Shown here piece after piece: positions 1 to 9,041 of a stretch of 64,000 nt of DNA. Origin of the DNA: Ga0077548 sp035440445. Its GTDB lineage: Bacteria; Pseudomonadota; Alphaproteobacteria; Rhizobiales; Xanthobacteraceae. The stretch's first letter is position 1; each line of letters begins with the position of its first letter. A program made the position numbers and the translations under genes. The stretch is taken from NCBI GenBank assembly GCA_035440445.1, contig DAORMJ010000001.1:62001-126000 (forward strand), given 5' to 3'. The notes beneath the pieces were generated by a model. That model had not been told where the DNA came from, did no database searches, and worked only from the letters and a program-made list of their open reading frames with translations.

Positions 1-2
1 GG

Positions 3-233
3 CGCGGCAAAATTCTGAGCTGGGTCGTCTATCACACCGCCTATCACGACGCGTTCAAGGATCGCATTCCTTACGACGTGACGCTGGTCGAGCTCGAAGA
101 GGGCCCGCGTCTCCTGACCAACATCGTGAATGGTGAGCGTGGCGCGGCGTTGCGTATCGACGCCCCCGTTGAACTCGCAATCGAGCAGGAAGGCGAGCTC
201 TCGCTCGCGCGTTTCAGGCTGACGGATAAGTAA
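3..233 (+). CDS. DUF35 OB-fold domain protein, C-terminal part
   Basis: The reading frame is open from base 3 to a TAA at 231-233, so only the last 76 residues are seen. They carry the pattern of the DUF35/acyl-CoA-associated OB fold: a hydrophobic strand after a small turn, an aromatic-His stretch, then Pro-Tyr followed by the VELEEGPRLLTNIV segment typical of these proteins. Family members normally have an N-terminal zinc ribbon and partner with thiolase-like proteins; that part would lie upstream of the window. The link to a thiolase is family knowledge, not seen here. The ilvE-like gene follows within 20 bases. Confidence 0.7.
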   Translation, partial: RGKILSWVVYHTAYHDAFKDRIPYDVTLVELEEGPRLLTNIVNGERGAALRIDAPVELAIEQEGELSLARFRLTDK

Positions 234-251
234 GCAAGGATCGAAGTGAAG

Positions 252-1175
252 ATGTCCGACCAGGTTCCAGAATTCATCGTGCAGAACGGCGACTTCGTTC
301 CGTATGAATCCGCGACCGTCCATGTCATGTCGCCGGCGGTGAAATACGGCCTTTCGGTCTTCGAGGGCCTGCGCGCATACAAAAGCGAAGCCGACGGAAC
401 GGTCTATGCCTTCCGGCTTCAGGAACATACCGAGCGTCTGTTCCAGTCGATGCGGCTGCTGCGCTTCGAGCCCGCCTTCACGCCGGAAGAGATCAACGAA
501 AAGACCGTAGAATTGCTTCGCCGTGTCGGCGTGCAGTCTGCGGCGCACATCCGCACGACCGCATTTATCGACGGTAAGGGCGAGCAACAGGCGCGCAAGC
601 CGATCGGCTATTCGATCTCGGTGCTGGAGAAGGCGCGCAAACCAAATACGAGCAAGGGCATTCGTTGTCAGGTCAGCGCATGGACGCGCATCGACGATAC
701 GAGCATGCCGCCGCGCATCAAATGCGGCGGCAACTACGTCAACGGCCGCCTTGCGCGCTTTCAGGCGATCCAGGACGGCTACGACGAAGCGATACAGCTG
801 AATACCGCGGGCAAGGTCGCCGAAGCGCCGGGAGCCTGCCTCTTCGCGGTGCGCCGTGGTGTCGTGAGCACGCCCGATGTCGCCAGTGGAATTCTGGAAG
901 GCATCACGCGCGACTCTGTCATGGAAATTGCCGCGAGCAATGGCTGGAAGGTGCAGGAGCGCCAGATCGAGAAGACCGAGCTTTATGCCTCCGATGAAGT
1001 ATTTCTGACCGGTTCGGCGCTCGAACTCGTGCCAGTGGTCGATATCGACGGCATCAAGATCGGCACCGGGCAACGCGGCCCCATCACCGAGAAGCTGCAG
1101 CAGGGATATTTCGAGGCCGTCTGCGGGCCATATGGCCGCGAGCGGGGATGGCTCACACCCGTACCCGGAAAGTGA
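252..1175 (+). CDS. ilvE: Branched-chain amino acid aminotransferase (class IV PLP)
   Basis: A 307-residue class IV aminotransferase, the usual length for IlvE. It interconverts Val, Leu or Ile with their 2-oxo acids using 2-oxoglutarate and PLP in the cytoplasm. Visible motifs are the N-terminal KYGLSVFEGLRAY segment, the PLP lysine at about residue 157 (RIKCGGNY) and the later EAIQLN and GSALELVPV segments. A GTG at 246 lies 5 bases after AAGGA and could also start the protein; ATG 252 was chosen because the family begins close to it. D-amino acid aminotransferase or aminodeoxychorismate lyase are less likely from length and motifs. Confidence 0.85.
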   Translation: MSDQVPEFIVQNGDFVPYESATVHVMSPAVKYGLSVFEGLRAYKSEADGTVYAFRLQEHTERLFQSMRLLRFEPAFTPEEINEKTVELLRRVGVQSAAHIRTTAFIDGKGEQQARKPIGYSISVLEKARKPNTSKGIRCQVSAWTRIDDTSMPPRIKCGGNYVNGRLARFQAIQDGYDEAIQLNTAGKVAEAPGACLFAVRRGVVSTPDVASGILEGITRDSVMEIAASNGWKVQERQIEKTELYASDEVFLTGSALELVPVVDIDGIKIGTGQRGPITEKLQQGYFEAVCGPYGRERGWLTPVPGK

Positions 1176-1177
1176 CG

Positions 1178-2257
1178 ATGGCCCACGCGGAAGACATTGC
1201 AGGCTTGCAGGCAGGCGCACGCATCAACGCGATAGAACTCGCGAATATGGTCGCGGGCGTGCTGGAAACCGCCGGCATCCCGTCGTCGTCGGCAGAAGTG
1301 GCCGCGGGGATTCTGGTGGATACGCAACTGCACGGCATCGATTCTCACGGCATCGCGCACCTTCCGACTTATGTGCGCCGGCTGGTAGAGGGTGCAATCG
1401 AAACCAATCCAGATATCAAGGTAACACGAAGCGGTGCGGTCGCCGTGATGGATGGCGGCAATGGCCTCGGCGTGGTGGTTGCGCGGCAGGCGATTGAACA
1501 GGCCTGCAATCTGGCACAGCAATTCGGAATCGGTTGTTGTTCGGTTCGCAACGGCAATCATTTCGGCGCGGCCCTGCCGTTGGTCAATTACGCCGCGAAG
1601 GCGGGCTTCGTCTCGCTATGCTTCTCCAACGCAGCGCCGACCATGGCGCCATGGAACGGGCGCGATGCAATTCTGGGTACGAACCCTGTTGCTGCCGCAT
1701 TTCCGCGGGCGGGCGCATCGCCGATCGTCATCGATATGGCGACCAGCGCGGTCGCGCGCGGCCGCATTCGCAAAGCCGCGCGGGCAAGAGAAGCGATTCC
1801 GCTCGATTGGGCACTTGATGAATCCGGAAATCCGACCAGTGACGCGAATGCTGCATTGAAGGGCACCGTGCAGCCGCTGGCGGGCGCGAAGGGGTATGCG
1901 CTGACGCTCATGGTGGAATTGCTGTCCACCATGCTGTCCGGCGGCCGGCCCGGTTTCGAAGTGATGAATCCGCACGATAAGACCGTCGCTCCGGCGGGTG
2001 TCAGCCATTTGTTCGTCGCCTTCGATCCGCAAAAATTCGCCAGCATCGCTGTTGCGGAAGCGATCGCCGATCGCACGGCAACCACAATCGAGCGCAGCAC
2101 GCCGCGGGATCGGGATACGCCGCGCTTGCCGGGTTCGCGCGCGAGTGCCGCCGCCGAGGAGCGGTGGCAAAAAGGAATACCGCTGACAGTGGATCTGATC
2201 GCAAGTCTGCGCGAAGCCGCTGCATTGGCTACGTTACGCAACGCACGGCCGGTATAA
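1178..2257 (+). CDS. Ldh2/YlbC-type NAD(P)-dependent malate/lactate dehydrogenase family protein
   Basis: A 359-residue member of the malate/L-lactate dehydrogenase (Ldh_2, YbiC/AllD) family, which reduces 2-oxo acids or oxidises 2-hydroxy acids with NAD(P)H. Family signs are the HGIDSHGIAHLP segment near residue 50, GNHFGAALP around 130, the GTNPVAAAFP stretch and the AGAKGYALTLMVELLS segment. ATG 1178 starts two bases after the ilvE stop; an in-frame ATG at 1148 would overlap ilvE by 28 bases and is less likely. Substrate is unknown. Its place directly ahead of hyuA suggests a role in the same breakdown pathway. Confidence 0.8.
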   Translation: MAHAEDIAGLQAGARINAIELANMVAGVLETAGIPSSSAEVAAGILVDTQLHGIDSHGIAHLPTYVRRLVEGAIETNPDIKVTRSGAVAVMDGGNGLGVVVARQAIEQACNLAQQFGIGCCSVRNGNHFGAALPLVNYAAKAGFVSLCFSNAAPTMAPWNGRDAILGTNPVAAAFPRAGASPIVIDMATSAVARGRIRKAARAREAIPLDWALDESGNPTSDANAALKGTVQPLAGAKGYALTLMVELLSTMLSGGRPGFEVMNPHDKTVAPAGVSHLFVAFDPQKFASIAVAEAIADRTATTIERSTPRDRDTPRLPGSRASAAAEERWQKGIPLTVDLIASLREAAALATLRNARPV

Positions 2258-2273
2258 GAGTCGGGAGAATTCG

Positions 2274-4370
2274 TTGGCTTTTCAAATCGCAATCGACGTA
2301 GGCGGCACCTTTACCGACGGCGTTCTGCTCGACGATAGAACCGACACGATATGGGTCGCAAAGTCTTTGACGACGCCCTCCGCGCCGGACGAAGGCATCG
2401 TGCGGGTCGTGGAAATGCTCCTCGCGCAAAAGCCGGAAGATGCAGAGGGTGGAGCCGCAATCGCGCGCGTGGTTCACGGCACCACCCTCATTACGAATAC
2501 GCTGATCGAGCGCAAGGGCACGAAGACGGCGTTGATCGTGACGCGAGGTACGAAAGACGCTTTAGATATTCGCCGCGAGATGCGCTACGACACCTACGAT
2601 CTGGCGAGCAGCTATCCCGAGCCGCTGGTGCCTTCGGAGCTTCGCTTTGAAGTGGATGAACGCATCGGGCCGGATGGCGCGGTATGGGATCCGCTGCCGC
2701 GCAAATCGATCGAAGCGCTCGGCCGTAAAATCGCGAAATCCGATATCGCGGCGATCGCGATCTGTTTCCTGCATGCTTGCGTGGACGGAAAGCACGAACG
2801 CGAAACCGCATCGATCCTGCGCAAGCTGGCGCCGAAATGCAGCATCGCGATCTCGTCGGAAGTCGCCAACGAAGTCGGCGAATTCGAGCGCATGTCCACG
2901 GTCACTGCGAATGCATACGTACAGCCGATCGTGGAGCGCTATCTCGGTGCCCTGAGCGGGCGGCTCAAGAAAGCAGGGGCAGGCGAGCGTCTCGATATCA
3001 TGGTGTCGAACGGCGGTTTCACGAAAGCGGAGCTCGCCGCGCGCACGCCGATTCATCTTCTGGAGTCCGGTCCGGCCGGCGGCGTTCTGAGCGCGATCAA
3101 CTGTGCGTCGCTCGAGGGCGTCGAGCGTGCGCTCGCTTTCGACATGGGCGGCACGACTGCAAAGTCCTGCGTCACGGTCGGCGGCACGCCGGAGATCACC
3201 CACACCTTCGAGTTCGCGCGAGTCCAGCGCTTCAAGAAGGGAAGCGGTCATCCGGCGGTATCGCCCAGCATCGACTTGATAGAAATCGGCGCGGGGGGCG
3301 GCAGCATCGCGCGATTGAGTCCGCTCGGGCTTCTGCAGGTCGGCCCCGAAAGTGCCGGCTCCGAACCCGGTCCTGCTTGTTACGGGCTGGGCGGCGAAGA
3401 TCCGACCGTGACCGATGCCGACCTCGTGCTTGGCTATCTCGATCCCGATGATTTTCTCGGCGGCAAGATGAAGCTCGACGAGGCCAAAGCGCGTCACGCC
3501 TTGGCGAAGCTCGGCAAGAAACTTGGCCTCTCGGACGAGGAGACCGCGCGCGGCATCCACGAGATTGTCAGCGAGAACATGGCGGCTGCCGCCCGCACGC
3601 ACATCGCGGAGAAGGGCTTTGATGCGCGCACCTTTACGTTCGTCGCAACCGGCGGCGCGGGTCCCGTGCATGCCATCGATGTCGCGAGACGCTTGCGGAT
3701 CTCGAAAATTCTTTGCCCGATCGCTTCCGGCGTGGGTTCATGCCTAGGTTTCCTCGCAGCCCCCGCGCGTTCCGACCGCTCGTGGTCCCGCATCGAGATC
3801 GTGGACGATCTGAATTTCAAGCAGCTTGTTTTGCGGCTTGGCGAGGCGCGGATCGCCATCGCGGGCGACCTGCAGCAGGCAAAGGTCGCTTTGAAAGACA
3901 TCGAATGGCGCACCGCCGCAGAAATGCGTTACCTCGGCCAGGGCGCGAGCGTGGAAGTGAATTTCGGGAATGACACGCCGGAAAGCCTGACCGCGGAGCG
4001 ACTGAAGACAGCCTTCGAGGCATCATACAAAAAGCTTTACGGTAGCCTCGTGCCAAGCGGGATTCCGGAAGTCGTAACATGGCGGCTGGCGGGACAGTCC
4101 AACCGCACGCAGCGCCGTTACGCATTTCCTGAAAAACCGGGCGTGCCGGCTTCGGCCAAGCCCGCAGGCGAACGCAAGATCTATCTGCCGGCGGAGAAAC
4201 GTAAAACAGTCGTTCCCGTTTATGACCGCTATACGCTCGCACCCGGCGCGCAATTTGCCGGACCGGCCGTGATCAGGGAGCCAGAGTCGACGCTCGTGAT
4301 CGGACACAAGGCCAGAATTCAGGTGCTGGAAAGCGGGACCGTGCAGGTCAAGCTGGAGAATGTCGGATGA
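2274..4370 (+). CDS. hyuA: Hydantoinase/oxoprolinase subunit A family protein
   Basis: A 698-residue HyuA-type ATPase subunit. These enzymes open cyclic amides such as hydantoins or 5-oxoproline at the cost of ATP, or carboxylate ketones in acetone carboxylase relatives, together with a HyuB partner. The N-terminal phosphate-binding motif IDVGGTFTDG at residues 6-15 and the AFDMGGTTAKS motif of the actin-like fold are intact. The start is a TTG at 2274 with GGGAG 6 bases ahead; no ATG is near and the VGGTFTD motif must lie at the N-terminus. The stop overlaps hyuB (ATGA), so the two subunits are likely translationally coupled. Substrate cannot be told from sequence. Confidence 0.85.
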   Translation: MAFQIAIDVGGTFTDGVLLDDRTDTIWVAKSLTTPSAPDEGIVRVVEMLLAQKPEDAEGGAAIARVVHGTTLITNTLIERKGTKTALIVTRGTKDALDIRREMRYDTYDLASSYPEPLVPSELRFEVDERIGPDGAVWDPLPRKSIEALGRKIAKSDIAAIAICFLHACVDGKHERETASILRKLAPKCSIAISSEVANEVGEFERMSTVTANAYVQPIVERYLGALSGRLKKAGAGERLDIMVSNGGFTKAELAARTPIHLLESGPAGGVLSAINCASLEGVERALAFDMGGTTAKSCVTVGGTPEITHTFEFARVQRFKKGSGHPAVSPSIDLIEIGAGGGSIARLSPLGLLQVGPESAGSEPGPACYGLGGEDPTVTDADLVLGYLDPDDFLGGKMKLDEAKARHALAKLGKKLGLSDEETARGIHEIVSENMAAAARTHIAEKGFDARTFTFVATGGAGPVHAIDVARRLRISKILCPIASGVGSCLGFLAAPARSDRSWSRIEIVDDLNFKQLVLRLGEARIAIAGDLQQAKVALKDIEWRTAAEMRYLGQGASVEVNFGNDTPESLTAERLKTAFEASYKKLYGSLVPSGIPEVVTWRLAGQSNRTQRRYAFPEKPGVPASAKPAGERKIYLPAEKRKTVVPVYDRYTLAPGAQFAGPAVIREPESTLVIGHKARIQVLESGTVQVKLENVG

Positions 4371-5995
4371 CTAAAGCGAAAAATACCATCGATCCGATCA
4401 CGCTCGAAATTCTCTGGACGCGCATCATCAGCACGGTCGATGAAGCTGCCGCCGTGTTCTTGCGGACGTCGTTCTCCACCTTGGTCCGCGAAGCAAACGA
4501 CTACGCCGTCGTTTTGACCGACCGCAAAGGGCGCAACATCGCGCAGTCGTCGCAGAGCATTCCTTCGTTCATCAGCACCATGCCGGTGACGATCCGGAAG
4601 TTCATCGACGACTTCGGCATCGATACGATGCGCGAAGGCGATGCGTTCATTACCAACGATCCCTGGATCGGGACAGGGCATCTGAACGACGCAAACCTCG
4701 CGATGCCGATTTTTCACAAGGGCAAGGTTATCGCCTTTGCGGGTGTCGTAAGCCATCTGCCCGACATCGGCGGCCGGCTGCGCAATCCGGCGAACCGCGA
4801 GCTGTTCGAGGAAGGCCTGCAGATTCCGCCGATCCGGATTCTCGATGGCGGCAAGCCGAACGACATTCTGATTCAACTGATCCGCGCGAACGTCCGCGTG
4901 CCGGATGAAACCATGGGCGATATCTGGGCGCAGATCGCCTGCTGCAAATCGCTCGGCGAGCGCCTCTCGAAGCTGATCGACGAGACCGGTATCGAGATCG
5001 ACGACTTCGCCGACGAGATCATCGGACGTACCGGCAAGGCGATGCGCGATGCGATCGCGGCAATTCCGGATGGCACCTATCGTTATGCGATTGAAAACGA
5101 CGGTCCTGCGGAGATGCCGGGCGGCGTGGTGCGGATCGCCTGCGCGGTGACGATCAAGGGCGACAAGATTTCGGTGGATTATGCCGGGTCGAGCGAGCAG
5201 GCGAGCCTCGCGATCAATACGGTCGCGAACTATACGTTTGCTTATAGCGCCTATGGTTTGAAGGCGCTGCTCGCGCCGTGGATTCCGAATAACGAAGGCA
5301 GCTTCCAGGCGATCGAGGTGAAGGCACCTGAAGGGTCGATTTTGAATCCGACCCGGCCGGCACCATGCGGCGCGCGCGGCATGATCGGTCATTTGCTGCC
5401 GCCCGCAATTCTGGGTGCGCTTGCCAAAGTCTTGCCGGATCGCGTGCAGGCGGCACCCGGTTCGCCTTCGAACAATGTGCAGTTGGCAAGTCTTCGCGGA
5501 AACGTGCGCTACGCCGTCAACGCATTCATCGGCGCAGGACAGGGCGCGAGCGCGTCGATGGACGGTGTTTCTGCGATCAGTTTTCCAAGCAATCTCTCGA
5601 ACACACCGATAGAGGTGCTGGAATCGCAGGCGCCGATCCGCGTCACCGACCGCAGCATTCGCCGCAATTCGGGCGGTGCGGGCGCGCGCCGTGGCGGCGA
5701 CGGAATCCGCTTCGCCTTCAAGATGTATGGCGAGAGCCCGGCGATCGGCTCTTTCATGATCAACCGCGTCCGCCGCGCCGCACCGGGATTGAAGGGCGGC
5801 GATGACGGTGCTCCATCAGTGTTTCGTATCAACAAAAAGAGTATTGAATCATCCGGCCAGTATATCCTGCGCAAGGGCGATGATGTCTTGATCGAAACCG
5901 GCGGCGGTGGTGGATTCGGCAAACCGAAGAAGCAGGCGCGGGTAACGCGCGCGAAATCCGCGAAGCGGGCAAAGAAGAAGAGGGCAGGGAAATGA
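4367..5995 (+). CDS. hyuB: Hydantoinase/oxoprolinase subunit B family protein
   Basis: A 542-residue HyuB-type catalytic subunit. Family marks are IDPITLEILW at the start, the TNDPWIGTGHLNDA metal-site segment near residue 100 and the GGAGARRGGDGIR segment near the C-terminus. The last 30 residues are a Lys/Arg-rich tail. The ATG overlaps the hyuA stop by 4 bases and its own stop overlaps the next gene in the same way. Together with hyuA it should form a cytoplasmic heteromer acting on a ring amide or related compound; which one is unknown. Confidence 0.85.
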   Translation: MTKAKNTIDPITLEILWTRIISTVDEAAAVFLRTSFSTLVREANDYAVVLTDRKGRNIAQSSQSIPSFISTMPVTIRKFIDDFGIDTMREGDAFITNDPWIGTGHLNDANLAMPIFHKGKVIAFAGVVSHLPDIGGRLRNPANRELFEEGLQIPPIRILDGGKPNDILIQLIRANVRVPDETMGDIWAQIACCKSLGERLSKLIDETGIEIDDFADEIIGRTGKAMRDAIAAIPDGTYRYAIENDGPAEMPGGVVRIACAVTIKGDKISVDYAGSSEQASLAINTVANYTFAYSAYGLKALLAPWIPNNEGSFQAIEVKAPEGSILNPTRPAPCGARGMIGHLLPPAILGALAKVLPDRVQAAPGSPSNNVQLASLRGNVRYAVNAFIGAGQGASASMDGVSAISFPSNLSNTPIEVLESQAPIRVTDRSIRRNSGGAGARRGGDGIRFAFKMYGESPAIGSFMINRVRRAAPGLKGGDDGAPSVFRINKKSIESSGQYILRKGDDVLIETGGGGGFGKPKKQARVTRAKSAKRAKKKRAGK

Positions 5996-6825
5996 CGCCG
6001 TGCATCATTACGGTTGCGATCACGGGCTCGGTCCCGCGCAAGAAGGATACGCCTGCGGTTCCCGTCACGGTCGCCGAGCAGATTGAATCGACGCAGGAAG
6101 CCTTCGAGGCGGGCGCGACGGTGGCTCATATCCATGTGCGCGACGATCAGGAAAACTCTTCCTCCGATCCGGATCGCTTCGCGGCGGTACAGGAAGGCAT
6201 CGACAAGTTCTGCCCCGGCATGATCGTCCAGTTTTCGACCGGAGCGCGCGGCCGCAAGCTCGAAGAGCGCGGCGGCATGTTGATGCACCGCCCGGATATG
6301 GCCTCGCTCGCCACCGGATCGGTGAACTTTCCGACCTTCGTGAACGAGAATCCGCCGGATTTCATTCGTGGCCTCGCGCAGACGATGCTCGACTACGACA
6401 TCAAGCCGGAGTGCGAGCTATTCGATCTCGCGATGCTGTACAATGTCGCCGATCTTGCGAACGAAGGCTTGTTGAAGAAGCCGCCGCATGTGCAGTTCGT
6501 GCTGGGGATCAAGAATGCGCTGCCCGCGCGCCGCGAAATTCTGGAATTCGAAGTCGCGCAATTGAAGAAGCTGATGCCCGAAGCGACCTGGGCAGCGGCC
6601 GGGCTTGGGCGTCACCAACTCGAAGTGAATCACTGGGCGCTCGAGATGGGCGGTCACTGCCGCACCGGCCTCGAGGACAATATTCGCTTCGACAAGGACC
6701 GGCTCGCGAACAGCAATGCCGAGCTCGTCGCTCGCGTCGCCTCGCTATGCGCGGACTATGGCCGCCGTCCCGCGACCGCTGCGGAAGCGCGAAAAATTCT
6801 CGGCCTGCGGGCAAGCCGCGTCTAA
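5992..6825 (+). CDS. BKACE family beta-keto acid cleavage enzyme (DUF849)
   Basis: A 277-residue TIM-barrel protein of the 3-keto-5-aminohexanoate cleavage (Kce/BKACE) family. These zinc enzymes condense a beta-keto acid with acetyl-CoA to give a CoA ester and acetoacetate. Visible marks are the N-terminal ITVAITGS segment, AHIHVRD with the metal-binding histidines near residue 45-50, the QFSTGARG segment and the late NHWALEMGGHCRTGLEDN stretch. It overlaps hyuB by 4 bases, so the operon Ldh2-hyuA-hyuB-BKACE looks like one route. The beta-keto acid is unknown. Confidence 0.85.
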   Translation: MTPCIITVAITGSVPRKKDTPAVPVTVAEQIESTQEAFEAGATVAHIHVRDDQENSSSDPDRFAAVQEGIDKFCPGMIVQFSTGARGRKLEERGGMLMHRPDMASLATGSVNFPTFVNENPPDFIRGLAQTMLDYDIKPECELFDLAMLYNVADLANEGLLKKPPHVQFVLGIKNALPARREILEFEVAQLKKLMPEATWAAAGLGRHQLEVNHWALEMGGHCRTGLEDNIRFDKDRLANSNAELVARVASLCADYGRRPATAAEARKILGLRASRV

Positions 6826-6826
6826 G

Positions 6827-7849
6827 CTAGCGCCAGCCCAGTGCTGGCGCGACATGCGTCAGAATCGATTTGATGACATGGGCGTTGTAATCGACGCCAA
6901 GCTGGTTCGGCACGGTCAGCAGTAGCGTATCCGCTTCGGCGATTGCTTCGTCGCCTGCCAGTTGCCGGACCAGTTCGTCCGGTTCGGCGGCGTAGCTTCT
7001 TCCGAAGATCGCGCGGGTGTTTTCGTCGATATAACCGATCTTGTCTTCTTCCTCGTTGCCACGTCCGAAATAGGCGCGGTCGCGATCATCGACCAATGCG
7101 AAGATACTGCGGCTCACCGAGACGCGCGGCTCGCGCGTGTGCCCCGCTGCTTTCCAGGCATCGCGGAACGAGCGGATTTGTTCGGCCTGCTGTACGTGGA
7201 AAGGCTGGCCGGTCTCGTCGGTTTTCAAGGTCGAGCTTTGCAGGTTCATTCCCATCTTCGCAGCCCAGACGGCGGTAGCGTTCGTGCTTGCGCCCCACCA
7301 GATACGATCGCGCAATCCCTCGGCATGCGGCTCGAGCCGCAACAATCCCGGCGGATTGGGAAACATCGGACGAGGGTTAGGCTTCGCAAAACCTTCACCC
7401 CGCAGCACGTCGAGAAAAATTTCGGCATGGCGGCGCGCCATGTCTGCATCTGTCTCGCCTTCCGGCGGCATGTGGCCGAAATAACGATAGCCGTCGATGA
7501 CCTGCTCGGGCGAACCGCGGCTGATACCAAGCTGGAGACGTTGCCCGGCGATGAGGTCAGCCGCGCCCGCGTCTTCCGCCATGTAGAGCGGATTCTCGTA
7601 GCGCATGTCGATGACGGCCGTGCCGATCTCGATACGGCTCGTTCTTGCGCCGATTGCGGCAAGCAATGGAAACGGCGACGCAAGCTGCCGCGCAAAATGA
7701 TGAACGCGGAAATACGCGCCATCGAGTCCCAATTCCTCGGCGGCAACCGCAAGCTCGATCGACTGCAACAGCGCGTCGCTTGCCGAGCGCGTCTGCGAAT
7801 GAGGAGAGGGGTTCCAGTGCCCGAACGAGAGAAAGCCGATCTTCTTCAT
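6827..7849 (-). CDS. LLM class flavin-dependent monooxygenase
   Basis: A 340-residue luciferase-like (bacterial luciferase superfamily) protein that would use reduced FMN and O2. The N-terminal strand KKIGFLSFGHW, the AVAAEELGLDGAYFRVHHF segment with the conserved His, and RLQLGISRGSP are typical. ATG 7849 was chosen because GGAG lies 6 bases upstream and the first strand follows at once; an ATG 12 bases further out is possible. It ends one base from the stop of the convergent BKACE gene. Substrate unknown; it may be unrelated to the hyu operon. Confidence 0.8.
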   Translation of the reverse strand: MKKIGFLSFGHWNPSPHSQTRSASDALLQSIELAVAAEELGLDGAYFRVHHFARQLASPFPLLAAIGARTSRIEIGTAVIDMRYENPLYMAEDAGAADLIAGQRLQLGISRGSPEQVIDGYRYFGHMPPEGETDADMARRHAEIFLDVLRGEGFAKPNPRPMFPNPPGLLRLEPHAEGLRDRIWWGASTNATAVWAAKMGMNLQSSTLKTDETGQPFHVQQAEQIRSFRDAWKAAGHTREPRVSVSRSIFALVDDRDRAYFGRGNEEEDKIGYIDENTRAIFGRSYAAEPDELVRQLAGDEAIAEADTLLLTVPNQLGVDYNAHVIKSILTHVAPALGWR

Positions 7850-8217
7850 GCCGGACTCCATTCTTTATTGCCGTACTCGAAAGAGCCGGTTCGCGGTTGA
7901 TTGCGCGCCGACGGTCCATGCGCCCTGGCGCAAAATCCCGCAACGACGTCGTTGCCTCTACGCAACGGGACCACCTTCATATGTGCCCCATGCAACCCAG
8001 TCAGGAGGGGGCGGCAAATTAGCGGTAGCGGTCCAGTCAGGCCGGGCGTTCCGGAGTGCGAGAGGCGCAGAACCGCCTATAAATATGTGACGGAGCGCGC
8101 ACTGCAAGGCAGTCCAGTTTTGCCAGCCTTTTTAGAATAATTCCGATCTTTTTCCACAAGATCGACTCGTCTGACCTAAAGCATTACCGGTAGGTCGAAA
8201 ATTCGAAGAATGCGGCA
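7850..8217. other. Intergenic region between LLM oxidoreductase and exbB
   Basis: A 368-base gene-free stretch between divergent genes. It holds an Irr-like half-palindrome at 8131-8147 (listed separately), a small perfect palindrome AACGACGTCGTT near 7944-7955, and a GACCTA/TAGGTC hairpin at about 8173-8196 just upstream of exbB. No convincing sigma-70 promoter pair or small ORF could be assigned. The promoter of exbB must lie here. Confidence 0.5.
8131..8147. promoter_or_regulatory. Putative Irr (ICE-like) iron-response box upstream of exbB
   Basis: TTTAGAATAATTCCGAT has a perfect left half and 4 of 7 right-half matches to the alphaproteobacterial Irr pattern TTTAGAA-N3-TTCTAAA as I recall it. 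It lies 71 bases before exbB. A second site with the same left half precedes the TonB-dependent receptor at 13284. The match is partial, so this is a suggestion only. Confidence 0.35.
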
Positions 8218-9033
8218 ATGAAAACCTATCTGAACAGCAACCGGCCTTTCCACGTTCTGCGCGCAGCTGCGGCATTCGCCGCGCTGCACCTGTTCCTTTG
8301 GTGCAGCGCCGCGCAGGCCCAACAGGCAGTCACGCCTCGCGCGGATCCTGCGACGCTTCCTCACGACCTTTCGCCGTGGGGAATGTTCATGCAAGCCGAC
8401 CTGGTCGTTAAGGCCGTTATCGTCGGTCTCTTCGTTGCTTCGCTCATCACCTGGACGATCTGGCTTGCAAAGGGCGTGCATCTTCTGTCGGCGAAGCGCA
8501 GGGAAGTGATCGCGATCCATGTCGTTCGCAGCGCATCTTCGCTTGCCGACGCTGCTGCTCTTTTCAAGAATCGAAACAGCATCGTGGGCCGCTTCGTCGA
8601 AGCGGCCTATGGCGAAGCGCAGCGCTCCGCCGGTCTGTCGCCGGAAGGCATCAAGGAGCGTACCGCGGTCGCCCTTGCGCGGGTTGAAGTGCGCGCGGGA
8701 AGATCGATGACGCGCGGCACGGGCCTGCTTGCCACGATCGGCGCGACCGCACCGTTTGTCGGATTGTTCGGCACGGTGTGGGGCATCATGAATTCGTTCG
8801 TCGGCATTGCGCAGACGAAGACGACAAACCTGGCCGTTGTCGCGCCCGGTATTGCCGAGGCGCTGCTGGCGACCGCGATCGGGCTCTTCGCCGCAATTCC
8901 GGCGGTTATTATCTACAACGTGTTCGCGAGAAGCATCGCTGGCTATCGCGCGATCCTTGCCGATGGCTCAGCCGAGGTTCTCCAGCATCTTTCCCGCGAC
9001 CTCGATCACGCAGCAGTAGTCGAAAAGGGCTGA
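8218..9033 (+). CDS. exbB: TonB-system energiser ExbB
   Basis: A 271-residue MotA/TolQ/ExbB proton-channel protein, the long form with a cleavable signal peptide (residues 1-34, ending AQA). Three membrane segments follow, near residues 60-85, 170-195 and 215-240. The TIGATAPFVGLFGTVWGIMNSF stretch around 175 is the ExbB/TolQ signature region. With ExbD and TonB it uses the proton gradient to power outer-membrane receptors. It begins an exbB-exbD-tonB operon with exbD starting 8 bases after its stop. The TonB neighbour makes ExbB more likely than TolQ. Confidence 0.93.
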   Translation: MKTYLNSNRPFHVLRAAAAFAALHLFLWCSAAQAQQAVTPRADPATLPHDLSPWGMFMQADLVVKAVIVGLFVASLITWTIWLAKGVHLLSAKRREVIAIHVVRSASSLADAAALFKNRNSIVGRFVEAAYGEAQRSAGLSPEGIKERTAVALARVEVRAGRSMTRGTGLLATIGATAPFVGLFGTVWGIMNSFVGIAQTKTTNLAVVAPGIAEALLATAIGLFAAIPAVIIYNVFARSIAGYRAILADGSAEVLQHLSRDLDHAAVVEKG

Positions 9034-9041
9034 AACCCGCC

